A DNA stretch of 64,000 nucleotides from DASUPK01 sp963804595 (GCA_963804595.1 CAWDQZ010000003.1:383306-447305); one strand, 5' to 3'; positions 14,942-24,220 are shown, counted from the stretch's first letter. The notes: generated from the letters alone by a model not told the origin. A program made the numbers and translations.

Positions 14942-15682
14942 GTGGCGGAGAAGGCGGCCCTGGTCACTGGCGGTTCTAGCGGGATCGGGCTTGCGATCGC
15001 CCGGGCCCTCGGCGAGGACGGATACGGCCTGACCGTGTCCGCTCGCCGGCCGGAGAAGCTGGAGGCGGCGGTCGAGGACCTGCGGTCGGAGGGGCTCGAG
15101 GTGCAGAGCGTGCCGGCCAACATGGCCGACGAAGAGGACCTGAAGAAACTGGTCGAGGCGCACCGGGAGCGGTACGGCAGGCTCGATGTGCTGATCAACA
15201 ACGCGGGCGTCGGCATCGGCGAGGCCATGGACTCGCTGACCACCAAGTACGTGGACATGCAGCTGGGGGTCAATTTCCGGGCGTTGGTATTGATGACGCG
15301 GGAGTGCCTGCCGCTTCTGCGCGAGGCGGGCGCGGAGCACGGGAAGGCTCTGTTGGTCAACACTGCCTCGATCTCGGGCAAGGCGGGGCAGCCGTGGCTA
15401 TCGGTCTACTCGGCAACCAAGGCGGCGGTGATCGGCTTCTCCCAGGCGACGCAGAAGGAGCACGCGGGCCAGGGCATCCAGGTGACCGCGCTCGCGCCGG
15501 CCTTCGTCGATACGCCGATGACCGAGTTCGTCAAGGGGCAGGTCGCGGCAGAGGCGATGATCCGACCCGAGGACATCGCGGAGAGCGTGCGCTTCCTGCT
15601 TCGGACATCGCCGAACTGCTTGGTTCCCGAGATCGTCTTCCTGCGGCCCGGGGACACCATGGACACGCCCGAGCTGGGCTAG
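14942..15682 (+). CDS. short-chain dehydrogenase/reductase
   Basis: 246 residues of a classical SDR. TGGSSGIG is the nucleotide-binding glycine motif, NNAGVG the structural Asn motif, and YSATK carries the catalytic Tyr and Lys, with the Ser in NTASISG. The Arg after the second strand (SARRPEK) favours NADPH. The substrate cannot be deduced. GTG at 14942 has the Shine-Dalgarno GGAGGAGG nearby. The gene is divergent from the lipoprotein gene and convergent with the GT2 gene. Confidence 0.9.
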   Translation: MAEKAALVTGGSSGIGLAIARALGEDGYGLTVSARRPEKLEAAVEDLRSEGLEVQSVPANMADEEDLKKLVEAHRERYGRLDVLINNAGVGIGEAMDSLTTKYVDMQLGVNFRALVLMTRECLPLLREAGAEHGKALLVNTASISGKAGQPWLSVYSATKAAVIGFSQATQKEHAGQGIQVTALAPAFVDTPMTEFVKGQVAAEAMIRPEDIAESVRFLLRTSPNCLVPEIVFLRPGDTMDTPELG

Positions 15683-15717
15683 CGGCCACCAGGCCGCACG
15701 ATCTTGAGCGAGGGGCG

Positions 15718-16683
15718 CTAGCCCCGAGCGGTTGTCTTGGGCGGCCGGTTGTGGCCGCGATCTGATGGCGAAGCCGCCCAGATCCGGGCACCGCGGCGGA
15801 GACCGACGCGCGCGCCGATCCACCAGGCGAGTTGGCGGAGGAAGTCGAACCAGGCGTCCTCGATCCATTCGCGGCGGCCGCCCCCGCGGGCCTGGGCCCA
15901 GAGGACGATGCCGAGACCGTGGAGGGGGCGGGCCAGGTCCCGGATACGGGGCGGCTTGACCCGGTGGCCACCCATCGCCTCGAACTTGACGCCGACCAGT
16001 CCGGCTCCGTAGGCCCAGCCGAGCTGCTGGCGGAAGAAACCGCGCTGGGTGGAGCGGTGGCCGTGGCGGACGGTGGCGTGCTCTGCGTACACCAGGCGAA
16101 GGCCGCTGCGCTCCCGGAACCGAAGGCCGAGTTCGACGTCCTGGGCGCGGGTCATGTGCGGATCGAACGCGCCGATCCGCTCGAGCACACTCCGGCGGTA
16201 CGCCGCGTTCGCGGTGATCGGGTACGCCGGATCGGAGGTGAAGGCGAAGCGCTGCCAGTTGCCGAGCAGGCGGATCGCCTGTCGCTCGGCAGCCGTTTTC
16301 GGCGCCACGTGCTGGAGATCGCCGCCGACCGCGCCGACCTCGGGATCCTCGAAGGGACGGACCAGCTCGGTGAGCCATTGGGACTCGACGACGCAGTCGG
16401 CGTCGACGAACGCGCAGATCTCGCCGTTGCATTCGGCGATGCCGCGGTTGCGCGCGTTCGAGACGCCCCTCTTCTGCTCGCGCAGGTAGGTGACGGGCCG
16501 AGAGGTGATCCGGGCTGCGGTGCCGTCGCTCGAGCCGTTGTCCACGACGAGGATCTCGCGGCGGTCCGGCGGATAGTTCGTGGCGAGGATGGAGTCCAGG
16601 CAGGCGGAGATGGTGGACTCCCCGTTGCGGACGGGGACGATCACGGAGACGTAGGGGGTCTGGTCGGAGGGCGCCCGGCTCAC
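15718..16683 (-). CDS. family 2 glycosyltransferase
   Basis: 321 residues with a GT-A fold. YVSVIVPVRNGESTISACLD is the nucleotide-sugar-binding start, ILVVDNGSSDGTAARI the family 2 signature, FVDADC the metal-binding DxD, and AQDVELGLRFRERSG the ED-type catalytic region. The C-terminal 80 residues have hydrophobic stretches (LHGLGIVLWAQ, LRQLAWWIGARVGL) that probably lie on the membrane. It likely transfers sugars for cell-envelope polysaccharide. The acceptor is unknown. No polysaccharide operon surrounds it. Confidence 0.85.
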   Translation of the reverse strand: MSRAPSDQTPYVSVIVPVRNGESTISACLDSILATNYPPDRREILVVDNGSSDGTAARITSRPVTYLREQKRGVSNARNRGIAECNGEICAFVDADCVVESQWLTELVRPFEDPEVGAVGGDLQHVAPKTAAERQAIRLLGNWQRFAFTSDPAYPITANAAYRRSVLERIGAFDPHMTRAQDVELGLRFRERSGLRLVYAEHATVRHGHRSTQRGFFRQQLGWAYGAGLVGVKFEAMGGHRVKPPRIRDLARPLHGLGIVLWAQARGGGRREWIEDAWFDFLRQLAWWIGARVGLRRGARIWAASPSDRGHNRPPKTTARG

Positions 16684-16705
16684 GGGCGCAACTTAGCCGC
16701 GGGAC

Positions 16706-17230
16706 CTAGGCGTCCGCGCGCTCGACCTCGTCTCGGCCGGGGGGCGGGGCCTCGGCAGGACCCGGGGCGTGTTCCGAGTAGGTCGTGGTGAGGACGTCCT
16801 CGACCGAGACGTCGGATCCCTCGTGCGCGTCGGTCTCCGCCAGGCGGCGGCGGGTCGCCTGCACCTCGCGGACCTCCTCTGCGAGCGGGCGGTCCGGATG
16901 GATCTCGGTGCCTAGCTCGATGCCGTCGCGGACCAGCGACATCTCGAGGTGGCCCTCGAGGGTTCGGACCTCGCGGCGGGACGCGCGGCGGGGCTTGCGC
17001 TGGTTGGCGCCGGTGTACGCGTCCCAGGCGCGGGCGAAGGTGCCGAAGTTGGTCCGGCCGCCGTTGCGATGGGCGGCGAGCATCGGACAGACGCCGCCGC
17101 GCTTGTCGACGTATGCGCCGACGATCACGCGGTTGGTGCGGATGCCGCGGAGCATGGCGGCCTTGGTCTTGGCCGGCAGGGCGTAGACCGCGTTGCGTAG
17201 ACGCTGTGCGTTGTTGCGGCGCTTGGCCAT
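16706..17230 (-). CDS. conserved hypothetical basic protein
   Basis: 174 residues: MAKRRNNAQRLRNAVYALPA, MLRGIRTNRVIVGAYVDKRG, GVCPMLAAHRNGGRTNFGTF and ARAWDAYTGAN, then a charged, probably flexible C-terminal third. I recall close relatives in other Thermoleophilia but no function. The basic N-terminal helix could contact nucleic acid. ATG at 17230 is preferred to a longer frame because the extra codons are antisense to the next gene. It is divergent from the glycosyltransferase at 17271 with only 40 bases between, so the two promoters overlap. Confidence 0.65.
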   Translation of the reverse strand: MAKRRNNAQRLRNAVYALPAKTKAAMLRGIRTNRVIVGAYVDKRGGVCPMLAAHRNGGRTNFGTFARAWDAYTGANQRKPRRASRREVRTLEGHLEMSLVRDGIELGTEIHPDRPLAEEVREVQATRRRLAETDAHEGSDVSVEDVLTTTYSEHAPGPAEAPPPGRDEVERADA

Positions 17231-17270
17231 CGCACTCAAGGGATACCGCGTACCCCGTAGGGTCAGCGCA

Positions 17271-18512
17271 ATGGCGCGTTCAGATGCACACCTGCGGCTG
17301 CTCGTCGCGGCGTTCGGCGATCCGGGACACGCCTTCCCGGCGATCGCGCTCGCCCGAGAGCTCGGACGCCGTGGACACGAGGTGCTGGTAGAGACGTGGG
17401 AGCGATGGCGGGAGGCTGTCGAGGGCGAGGGGTTGGCGTTCGCCGGGGCGCAGGAGTACACGGTTTATCCGCCCCCCGGACCGGACACGCCCGATGGGCA
17501 GACGGCCGCGGCAGCCGCTCGCGCTCTGGCGAGGTTGATGGAGGGCTTCGAGCCGGATCTGGTGGTTAGCGACATCCTGACCCTGGCGCCGACGCTGGCC
17601 GCGGAGGTCGCCGAAGTCCCGCACGCGACCCTGATTCCGCATGTCTATCCGGTGCAGCAGCCGGGGGTGCCGATGTACTCGCTCGGACTCCGGCCGCCGC
17701 GAACCGCGATCGGGCGGCTGGCGTGGCGGGCGACGGACCCGCTGTTGGCGATGGGGTTGCGGAAGGGGCGGGACGAGCTCAACGAGATCCGGGCCCGCCT
17801 CGGCCTTGGGCCGATCGAGCGGTTTCACGGCGGGATCAGCGAACTGCTGGCGATCGTCGGCACGTTCCCGCAACTGGAATACCCGCGCGAGTGGCCGTCG
17901 CACGTCCGCGTGACGGGGCCTCTGTTCTTCGAACTGGCCGACGAGAGCACCGAACTGCCGGCTGGCGAGGATCCCCTGGTGCTGATCGCGCCGAGCACGT
18001 CGCAGGACCCGCAGTGCGAGCTGGTGCGGGTGGCACTTGAGGGGCTGGCGGATGAGCCGGTGCGGGTGCTGGCGACGACCAACAGACATCGGCCGGAGCG
18101 GCCGATCGAGGTGCCCGAAAACGCCGTGCTGCTCGACTGGATCCTCTACTCGCAGGCTATGCCCGCGGCGGACGCGGTGATCTGCCACGGGGGGCATGGG
18201 ACGGTGGCGCGGTCGCTGGCCGCCGGGACGCCGCTGCTCGTCTGCCCGTCCGTCGGCGACATGGGAGAGAACGCAGCGCGAGTGGCGTGGTCAGGAGCCG
18301 GTCTGTCGGTGCCGCGGTGGCTCATGTCTCAACGATCGATTCGGCTGGCCACGCGGCGGCTGCTGGCCGAGCCGAGGTTCACGGCGCGAGCCCGGGAGAT
18401 CGCCGCCTGGTCGCAGTCGCACGACGGGGCCAGCGCCGCGGCGGACCTGGTCGAGGGCGCCGTCCGTGGTGCAACGAGCCGGCTCTCGCCGGCCCGCATC
18501 AAGTCGTCCTAA
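17271..18512 (+). CDS. GT1-family (MGT/UGT-like) glycosyltransferase
   Basis: 413 residues with the GT-B fold of macrolide/UDP-glucuronosyl transferases. The N-terminal acceptor domain starts RLLVAAFGDPGHAFPAIALA. The C-terminal donor domain has NAVLLDWILYSQAMPAADAV and ICHGGHGTVARSLAAGTPLL, the PSPG-like loop whose His contacts the nucleotide-sugar diphosphate, then CPSVGDMGENAARVAWSGAG. The sugar and acceptor are unknown; natural products, lipids and toxins are typical. ATG at 17271 follows a weak Shine-Dalgarno. It ends four bases before the tRNA-Asn 3' end on the opposite strand. Confidence 0.85.
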   Translation: MARSDAHLRLLVAAFGDPGHAFPAIALARELGRRGHEVLVETWERWREAVEGEGLAFAGAQEYTVYPPPGPDTPDGQTAAAAARALARLMEGFEPDLVVSDILTLAPTLAAEVAEVPHATLIPHVYPVQQPGVPMYSLGLRPPRTAIGRLAWRATDPLLAMGLRKGRDELNEIRARLGLGPIERFHGGISELLAIVGTFPQLEYPREWPSHVRVTGPLFFELADESTELPAGEDPLVLIAPSTSQDPQCELVRVALEGLADEPVRVLATTNRHRPERPIEVPENAVLLDWILYSQAMPAADAVICHGGHGTVARSLAAGTPLLVCPSVGDMGENAARVAWSGAGLSVPRWLMSQRSIRLATRRLLAEPRFTARAREIAAWSQSHDGASAAADLVEGAVRGATSRLSPARIKSS

Positions 18513-18516
18513 CCAG

Positions 18517-18590
18517 CTCCGGGGGAGGGACTCGAACCCTCAACCTCTCGGTTAACAGCCGAGCGCTCCACCAAATTGAGCTACCCCGGA
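18517..18590 (-). tRNA. tRNA-Asn (anticodon GUU)
   Basis: 74 bases reading TCCGGGGTAGCTCAATTTGG on the minus strand. The 7-bp acceptor stem TCCGGGG/CCCCGGA, D-arm GCTC/GAGC, anticodon stem CTCGG/CCGAG with loop CTGTTAA, and T-arm GAGGG/CCCTC with TTCGAGT all pair. CCA is not encoded. Confidence 0.97.
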
Positions 18591-19355
18591 TCACGTTAAT
18601 CCACTTGAGCCACCTACGAATGCTCGGCGGCCGGCAACCTTAGCGGCAGGATCCCGCGAGGACAGATTGACAACTGCTGCCTCAACCTCGGCGTGGCAAT
18701 TCGCGCACAGGAGCGCGCACTTGTCTGCCTCGGCGGCACAGTTCCGCCGAGGATCGCGTAATGTCCCGTTCCGGCTGAACGCGAATGACTTCGTCTCTGC
18801 GTCGACATGATGGAATTGAAGCGCCCCGTCGTATCGGTCATAGCCGCAGAGGTCGCAAGGCCGCCTCCCGCCCGTTCAACGAGCCGTCTCTTGACTCGGC
18901 GCCTCCAGTTGCTGACCGCGGCCATCCTGCACTTGCTGCAGCGGTACCCACCCTCCGAGCGCACCGCAAAGATCGTCTTCCCGTGCTTCGGGCAGACGCG
19001 CGTGACACCAAGCCTGCCGTTCACTCGCGCGCGTTTTCGTCGCGGCGACGCCGGACTGTTTCACGTCTCGAGATCAAGGCGCTTGAGCCAATAGCGAACG
19101 GTCGAATACCCGACGCCCAGTTCAGCCGCAGCTTCGCGAATGGTTGCACCAGCCTCGATCAACCGACGCAGTCGCTCGGGGTCTACCTTCCCGTTCGGCG
19201 AATGCCGATCATGTCCAACAGGCTTAAGATTGTGTCTTCTTCAGCCAATAGGTGACGGTCGATGGATGTCGGCCGATTCGCTCGGCGATCTGCTCCACGG
19301 ACAAACCTTCCGCCAGAGTAATTCTCTAGATGCTTTTTCGATCATTAACAGGCAT
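18591..19355 (-). pseudogene. HNH endonuclease with double HTH and zinc ribbon, decayed
   Basis: Reading through several breaks, the minus strand gives an HTH (ITLAEGLSVEQIAERIGRHP, STVTYWLKK), then a second HTH (RLRRLIEAGATIREAAAELG, STVRYWLKRLDLET). A zinc ribbon follows (CPKHGKTIFAVRSEGGYRCSKC), then an HNH domain (RCDLCGYDRYDGALQFHHVD ending KCALLCANCHAEVEAAVVNL). An in-frame TAG lies at 19326, a TGA follows LDLET near 19063, and frame changes fall near 19225 and 18880. Joined, it would be a complete member of an actinobacterial HNH family. The frame ends exactly where the tRNA-Asn begins. Both the HNH and double-HTH assignments come from these motifs; the gene cannot be expressed. Confidence 0.7.
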
Positions 19356-19486
19356 TTTCCGCCAGGAACCGGACAGGTGTGATCTGAGAAATGCTCGAAA
19401 ATGCAGGGGATTTGTCGCGGAGGGGACAGCGAAGTGTGCCAAGAGTGGGATAAGCCGCCACTGGCGTGAGCGACCCGTCGCCGGCG

Positions 19487-19918
19487 TCAGTCGAGGTCCT
19501 TGACGAACCGCAGCGAGGTGTCCTCGAAGCCCCTGCCCCGGTAGAAGGCCGCCGCCCGCTCGCGCTCGTGGCGGGTCGTCAGATCGATCTTGTCGCACCC
19601 CTGCGACCGCGCCACCTCCTCGAGCCGGTCGATCAGGGCGGTTCCCACCCCGCCCTCGCGCACCGACTCATCCACCACCATCGCCGTCACCCGTGCGATC
19701 GGATCGTCGCGCTCCAGAATCGACATCACGTGCACCGCCGCCAACCCGACGACCCGCCCGTCCTCCACCGCGACGAACACCCAGCTTTTCCCATCGGCCG
19801 CCAGGCGGTCCAACCGTCCCGCCACCGCCGGCTCCGCGCTCGGATAGCCGAGCTGTCCGACCAGATCCGTGACCGCCGCGAGGTCCCCGGGCTCGGCCTC
19901 CCGAACCCGCAGGCTCAA
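19487..19918 (-). CDS. GNAT-family N-acetyltransferase
   Basis: 143 residues: LRVREAEPGDLAAVTDLVGQ, VEDGRVVGLAAVHVMSI, ARVTAMVVDESVREGGVGTA with the acetyl-CoA pyrophosphate loop (R-x-x-G-V-G-T), and HERERAAAFYRGRGFEDTS, the usual motif B. The substrate cannot be inferred. The TTG start at 19918 overlaps the dnaG stop by four bases (TTGA), so it is co-translated with the primase. This makes it the last gene of a dgt-dnaG-acetyltransferase operon. Longer frames start inside dnaG and are rejected. Confidence 0.8.
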   Translation of the reverse strand: MSLRVREAEPGDLAAVTDLVGQLGYPSAEPAVAGRLDRLAADGKSWVFVAVEDGRVVGLAAVHVMSILERDDPIARVTAMVVDESVREGGVGTALIDRLEEVARSQGCDKIDLTTRHERERAAAFYRGRGFEDTSLRFVKDLD

Positions 19919-21681
19919 GAGGAAACGACTCCCGCGTGCGCGATCCGGTCCGTGAGGGCGGCCCGCTCCTGTGAGAGGCGCGAGCTCACCTCGTAGTCGC
20001 CCGCCTTCTGCGCCGCCGAGATCCCGTCCTCCAGCCGCTGTTGCTCGAGCAGATCGAAGTTGAGCTGCATCGCCGGTTCGGAGGCCGGCTCGCTCTCGGC
20101 CCGCATGACCAGCTCCGTGACCAGCGAGGTGAGCGCCGGGTCGTCCCGGGGCAGACCGGACATCGGATCGTCGAGGTGAGTGCGCAACCACCTCAACGCT
20201 GGGGTGCCGGACTGCGACATGTGCTCGTCAGTCAGCTTCTCGATGAACTGGCGCCCGGCACCCGGGTCGACCAGGCACATCGCGAGCAGCGCCCTCTCCC
20301 GCGTCTCGCGCGGCGTCAGCGAGACGGCCACCGGCCGCGGGGCCGGCTCCCCAGTCCCATTGCGCTCCGCCGGGGTTTCCGGCGCCGACCGGACCCGCGC
20401 CAGCACCAGGCTCGGGTCCGTGTCCAGCCGATCCGCCACCTTCCGCACCAACTCGTCGAAGCCGAGGGCCGTCTCCCCCATCGCCTTCAGCACAGGCCCG
20501 ACCTCATCGAGGACCCGCTCCCTGCCGGCCAGGCTGCTCAGCTCGCCGCGCCCGAGCGCGACATCGACCCTGAACGTGGGCAGGTCGATCGCCCCGTCCA
20601 CGATCTGCATGAACCTGTCGACCGACTCTCCCTGCAGCATGTCGGCGGGATCCTCCCCCTCCGGCATCGCCGCCACCCGCAGCTCCAGCCCCCTCCCCCC
20701 GGCCACCTTCTGCGCGCGGATCATCGCGTCCGCACCCGCCCTGTCCGCGTCGAGCGCGAGCACCACGAGATCCGTCAACCCGGCGAGCATCGAGACCTGC
20801 TCCGGCGTGATCGCGGTTCCCATGATCGCCACGGTCTCCTCAACCCCGGCCTGATGCAGCGCCAGCACGTCTGTGTAGCCCTCGACGACGATCGCCCGTC
20901 GCGCCTTCGCGATCGGCCCCCGGGCCCGGTCGATCCCATACAGGGTATGACTCTTCCGATACAGCTCCCCCTCCGGCGAGTTCAGGTACTTCGGCTGCGC
21001 ATCGCGGCTCAGCCCCCGCGCCCCGAAGCCCAGGACCCGCCCACGCTGATCCCGAATGGGGAACGTGATCCGGCTCCGAAAGCGGTCGTAGTGCCCACCC
21101 TGCCGCCCCTTCTGCACCAGCCCCGCGGCCAGCAGCTCCTCGACGGTGAAGCCCGCCCTCTGGCTCCCGGTCAGCACCTGATCCCACGGGCTCGGCGCCA
21201 TCCCGACGCCGAAGCGCCGCAGCACCTCCTCCCCCAGACCGCGGTCGGCCAGGTAACTCCGCGCCTTCCCGGCCTTCGGCGACTCCCACAGATAGCGCTC
21301 GTAGAACTTCGCGGTCCGCTCGAGCAGCGCCCAGAGCTGCGCCCGCCGCCGCCGCCGCTCCTCCGCCCGCGGATCCTCGTTCTCCCGCTCGAGCTCGGTG
21401 CCGGTCCGCTCGGCGAGCGACTCGACCGCCGAGGCGAAGTCCAGCCCCTCCTTCTCCTCCACGAACCGGAACACGTCCCCGCTGGCCTCGCAGCCGAAGC
21501 AGTAATAGAGCTTGTCCCGCGGATTGACCTTGAACGAGGGAGTCCGCTCGTCGTGGAAGGGACAATTGCCCCAGTAGTCCTGGCCTCGCTGCTGCAGGTC
21601 GGTGTGCGCCGACACGATCTGGACGATGTCGACCGCCTCCTTCACGCGGTCGACGCTCTCGCGGGTGAACCTGGCCATCAA
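19915..21681 (-). CDS. dnaG: DNA primase
   Basis: 588 residues, the normal length. The N-terminal CHC2 zinc-binding domain has CPFHDERTPSFKVNP and YYCFGCEASGDV. The RNA-polymerase domain begins GRQGGHYDRFRSRITFPIRD and the Toprim metal site is VVEGYTDVLALHQAG with LVVLALDADRAGADA. The C-terminal helicase-binding domain is helical and poorly conserved. It makes RNA primers at the replication fork. The start ATG-ATG at 21681 overlaps the dgt stop by four bases, the actinobacterial dgt-dnaG arrangement. Confidence 0.97.
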   Translation of the reverse strand: MMARFTRESVDRVKEAVDIVQIVSAHTDLQQRGQDYWGNCPFHDERTPSFKVNPRDKLYYCFGCEASGDVFRFVEEKEGLDFASAVESLAERTGTELERENEDPRAEERRRRRAQLWALLERTAKFYERYLWESPKAGKARSYLADRGLGEEVLRRFGVGMAPSPWDQVLTGSQRAGFTVEELLAAGLVQKGRQGGHYDRFRSRITFPIRDQRGRVLGFGARGLSRDAQPKYLNSPEGELYRKSHTLYGIDRARGPIAKARRAIVVEGYTDVLALHQAGVEETVAIMGTAITPEQVSMLAGLTDLVVLALDADRAGADAMIRAQKVAGGRGLELRVAAMPEGEDPADMLQGESVDRFMQIVDGAIDLPTFRVDVALGRGELSSLAGRERVLDEVGPVLKAMGETALGFDELVRKVADRLDTDPSLVLARVRSAPETPAERNGTGEPAPRPVAVSLTPRETRERALLAMCLVDPGAGRQFIEKLTDEHMSQSGTPALRWLRTHLDDPMSGLPRDDPALTSLVTELVMRAESEPASEPAMQLNFDLLEQQRLEDGISAAQKAGDYEVSSRLSQERAALTDRIAHAGVVSS

Positions 21682-22718
21682 TCCAGACTATTCGCGCCGA
21701 CCAGCCGGCCGTAGGTGGCGAGGCAGAAACGGTCGGTCATACCGGCCAGATAGTCCGTCACCCGCTGCACCGGCCCGGCCGCCGGATCCGTCGCCGGCAC
21801 CTCGTCGAGGTGATCGAGGTAGTGCTCGAACAGGGTCCGCAGCGCGAGCCTCGCCCGCTCCTGCTCTGCCCTCGCCTCCTCCCCGAGGTACACCCGGTCG
21901 AACATGAACTTGCGCAGCCTCAGCATCGCGCCGCCCACCTCCTCGCTCTGCGCGATGTCCCCCTCCACCCTCGACCGCTCGACCATGTCCTGCACCAGGA
22001 GGTCGATCCGCGCCGCACCCGTCTCCCCCAGCAGCGCGATCTCCTCGGCCGGGAGATCTCCCTCCGAGAGGATCCCGGCGCGCACCGCGTCGTCGATGTC
22101 GTGGTTGATGTAGGCGACGCGATCCACGATCCGCACCACCCGGCCCTCGAGTGTCTCCGGCTTTCCCGGACCCGTGTGGTTGAGGATTCCGTCCCTCACC
22201 TGCTCCGTCAGGTTCAGCCCGCGCCCGTCCCGCGCCAGCACATCGACGACGCGCAACGAGTGCTCGTTGTGCCGGAAGCGCATCCCGTGCCCGCGCAACT
22301 CGTCGTCGAGCACCTCCTCGCCGATGTGACCGAAGGGGGGATGCCCGAGGTCATGGCCGAGCCCGATCGCCTCCGTCAGATCCTCGTTCAGGCCGAGCGC
22401 CCGGGCCACGGTCCGCGAGATGAAGCATGCCTCGAGCGTGTGCGTGAGCCGGGTCCGGTAGTGGTCCCCCTCAGGCGCCACGAACACCTGGGTCTTGTGC
22501 TTGAGCCGCCTGAACGCCTTGGAGTGCACGATCCGGTCCCGGTCCCGCTGGAACGGCGTCCTCACCGGGCTGTCCGGCTCGGGCTCCTTCCGGTTCGCCG
22601 GATAGGAGGGCGTCGCGCGGTCCCATTGGTACTCCGACTCCCAGGAGCGGATCCGGCCCTCGAAGGTTTGTTCATGCGAGGGTGCGCCGCCAGGCGCAAC
22701 CCGTTGTAGGTCGGTCAT
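21678..22718 (-). CDS. dgt: deoxyguanosinetriphosphate triphosphohydrolase-like HD hydrolase
   Basis: 346 residues. It has the dNTPase HD-domain motifs FRRLKHKTQVFVAPEGDHYR, RLTHTLEACFISRTVARALG (metal His), GLGHDLGHPPFGHIGEEVL (HD pair) and, later, RIVDRVAYINHDIDDAVRAG (final Asp). It hydrolyses dNTPs to nucleosides and triphosphate. ATG at 22718 (MTDLQRVAPGG) is taken because the 30 upstream codons are not conserved and run into the divergent SDR promoter. It is the first gene of the dnaG operon. Confidence 0.93.
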   Translation of the reverse strand: MTDLQRVAPGGAPSHEQTFEGRIRSWESEYQWDRATPSYPANRKEPEPDSPVRTPFQRDRDRIVHSKAFRRLKHKTQVFVAPEGDHYRTRLTHTLEACFISRTVARALGLNEDLTEAIGLGHDLGHPPFGHIGEEVLDDELRGHGMRFRHNEHSLRVVDVLARDGRGLNLTEQVRDGILNHTGPGKPETLEGRVVRIVDRVAYINHDIDDAVRAGILSEGDLPAEEIALLGETGAARIDLLVQDMVERSRVEGDIAQSEEVGGAMLRLRKFMFDRVYLGEEARAEQERARLALRTLFEHYLDHLDEVPATDPAAGPVQRVTDYLAGMTDRFCLATYGRLVGANSLD

Positions 22719-22792
22719 CAATCCGATGTTCGCACCCCGAACGGCGCGTCCGCATCGAACGTGGCCCCGTGTATCCGAATAGGCTCCGATCC

Positions 22793-23551
22793 GTGGCTGA
22801 AACGGCACTGATCACCGGGGCCTCCGCCGGCATCGGCGAGGAGTTCGCCCGCCAGCTCGCGGGTCGCGGCTACGACCAGATCCTGGTGGCGCGCCGCAAG
22901 GATCGCCTGGAGCAGCTCGCCGAGCAGCTGCCGACCACGGCCCACGTGGTCGAGTGCGACCTGGCCGCGGACGCGGCCAAGCTCCCCGGCGAGGTCGAGA
23001 AGCTCGGCGTCGACGTGGATCTCCTCGTCAACAACGCCGGCTTCGGCCTCCGAGGCGGCTTCCTGGAGCTCGATGCCCAGCGAGAGGCGGAGATGGTCCG
23101 CGTCAACTGCGAGGCCGTCGTGACCCTGACCCACGCCTTCCTCCCCGGAATGGTCGAGCGAAGGCGCGGCGGGGTCATCACCGTGGCCTCCACCGCGGGC
23201 ATGCAGCCACTCCCCTACGAGGTCACCTACGGCGCCAGCAAGGCGTTCGCGATCTCCTTCATGGAGGCGCTCTGGATGGAGCTGCGCGGCACCGGCGTCA
23301 AGGCCACGGTGGTGAACCCCGGCCCAGTCAAGACCGAGTGGCAGGACGTCGCCGGCTACGACGAAAACACCGCGCTCCCGCCCGGCATGATCAGCGCCGA
23401 GCAGTGCGTCACGGATGCGCTGGGCGCCTACGACCGGGGCAAGCGCTCGACGATCACCGGCCGCTTCATGCCCTGGTTCATGCGCGCGAGCCACGCCCCG
23501 AAGGGCGTCAAGCTGCGCGTCGCAGAGCGCATGTACCGCCCCCGTGGCTGA
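22793..23551 (+). CDS. short-chain dehydrogenase/reductase
   Basis: 252 residues. TGASAGIG, NNAGFG and YGASK are the classical SDR motifs, with Ser in VASTAG and the cofactor Arg in VARRKDR suggesting NADPH. The C-terminal part RFMPWFMRASHAPKGVKLRV is hydrophobic/basic, as in SDRs of the DltE/YqjQ type that work on lipids. The substrate is unknown. GTG at 22793 is chosen by alignment of VAETALITGAS. The stop abuts the stop of the convergent MOSC gene with no gap. Confidence 0.88.
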   Translation: MAETALITGASAGIGEEFARQLAGRGYDQILVARRKDRLEQLAEQLPTTAHVVECDLAADAAKLPGEVEKLGVDVDLLVNNAGFGLRGGFLELDAQREAEMVRVNCEAVVTLTHAFLPGMVERRRGGVITVASTAGMQPLPYEVTYGASKAFAISFMEALWMELRGTGVKATVVNPGPVKTEWQDVAGYDENTALPPGMISAEQCVTDALGAYDRGKRSTITGRFMPWFMRASHAPKGVKLRVAERMYRPRG

Positions 23552-24193
23552 CTAGGCCGCCCGCCGCCCCGCGATCCGCCTCTCGATCTCCGACCGCCAC
23601 TCCTCCGAGAGCCGCTCCGCAATGAGCAGCTCGGCGAGCCGATCCCGGTCCCCCAGGTACGCGTCGGCGAACCGCCCGATCGTGACGCCGTGATCGGGCC
23701 GCTCCATCACCTCGATCGCATCGCCCTCTCCCAGCTCGCCCTCCTCCACGATCCGGAGATAGGTCCCAGTCCGGCGCGCCTCCGCAAACCGCTTGACGAA
23801 CCGCTGAGTACCCATCCTCACGCCGAGCTTGAAGCACGGAAACCGCGGCTCCGAGACCTCGAGCAAGGCGGTCCCGACCCGCCAGCGCTCCCCAACCAGC
23901 GCGTCGTTCAGCTCCAGGCCCGTCGTCGTGAGGTTCTCGCCGAACGTTCCCGGCTCCAGCGGCTGTGACAGCTCCGCTTCCCACCACTCATAATCCTCGC
24001 GTGCATAGGCGTACACCGCCTTGTCGAAGCCTCCGTGAACCTTCGGATTGCCCTGCTCGTCTCCCTCCAGCTTCGTCCCGCGCGCCGCGACACGGCCGCG
24101 AACCGGCTCCTTGAAGATGCCGGTCCTGACCTCCTTGCCGCGATATGGGATCGGTCTGAGGGGCCCGACGTTGACGGAGAGCAGGCTCGGCAC
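23552..24193 (-). CDS. MOSC-domain protein (YiiM-like)
   Basis: 213 residues: MPSLLSVNVGPLRPIPYRGK, VHGGFDKAVYAYAREDYEWW, PGTFGENLTTTGLELNDALV and VSEPRFPCFKLGVRM. The Cys in RFPCFKLG is the conserved MOSC cysteine thought to bind molybdenum-sulfur cofactor. YiiM-type proteins reduce N-hydroxylated bases such as 6-hydroxylaminopurine; that role is known from E. coli and inferred here. The C-terminal 3-alpha domain (RDRLAELLIAERLSEEWRSE) is present. It is a single gene, convergent with the SDR. Confidence 0.88.
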   Translation of the reverse strand: MPSLLSVNVGPLRPIPYRGKEVRTGIFKEPVRGRVAARGTKLEGDEQGNPKVHGGFDKAVYAYAREDYEWWEAELSQPLEPGTFGENLTTTGLELNDALVGERWRVGTALLEVSEPRFPCFKLGVRMGTQRFVKRFAEARRTGTYLRIVEEGELGEGDAIEVMERPDHGVTIGRFADAYLGDRDRLAELLIAERLSEEWRSEIERRIAGRRAA

Positions 24194-24220
24194 GGACGTG
24201 AGATTAGCCCGGCGAAGCCG

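Noticed and set aside
20041..21714. Long plus-strand frame opposite dnaG (557 residues)
   Set aside because: It is rich in Arg/Pro/His with no family motif and lies exactly opposite the intact primase, as expected in high-GC DNA.
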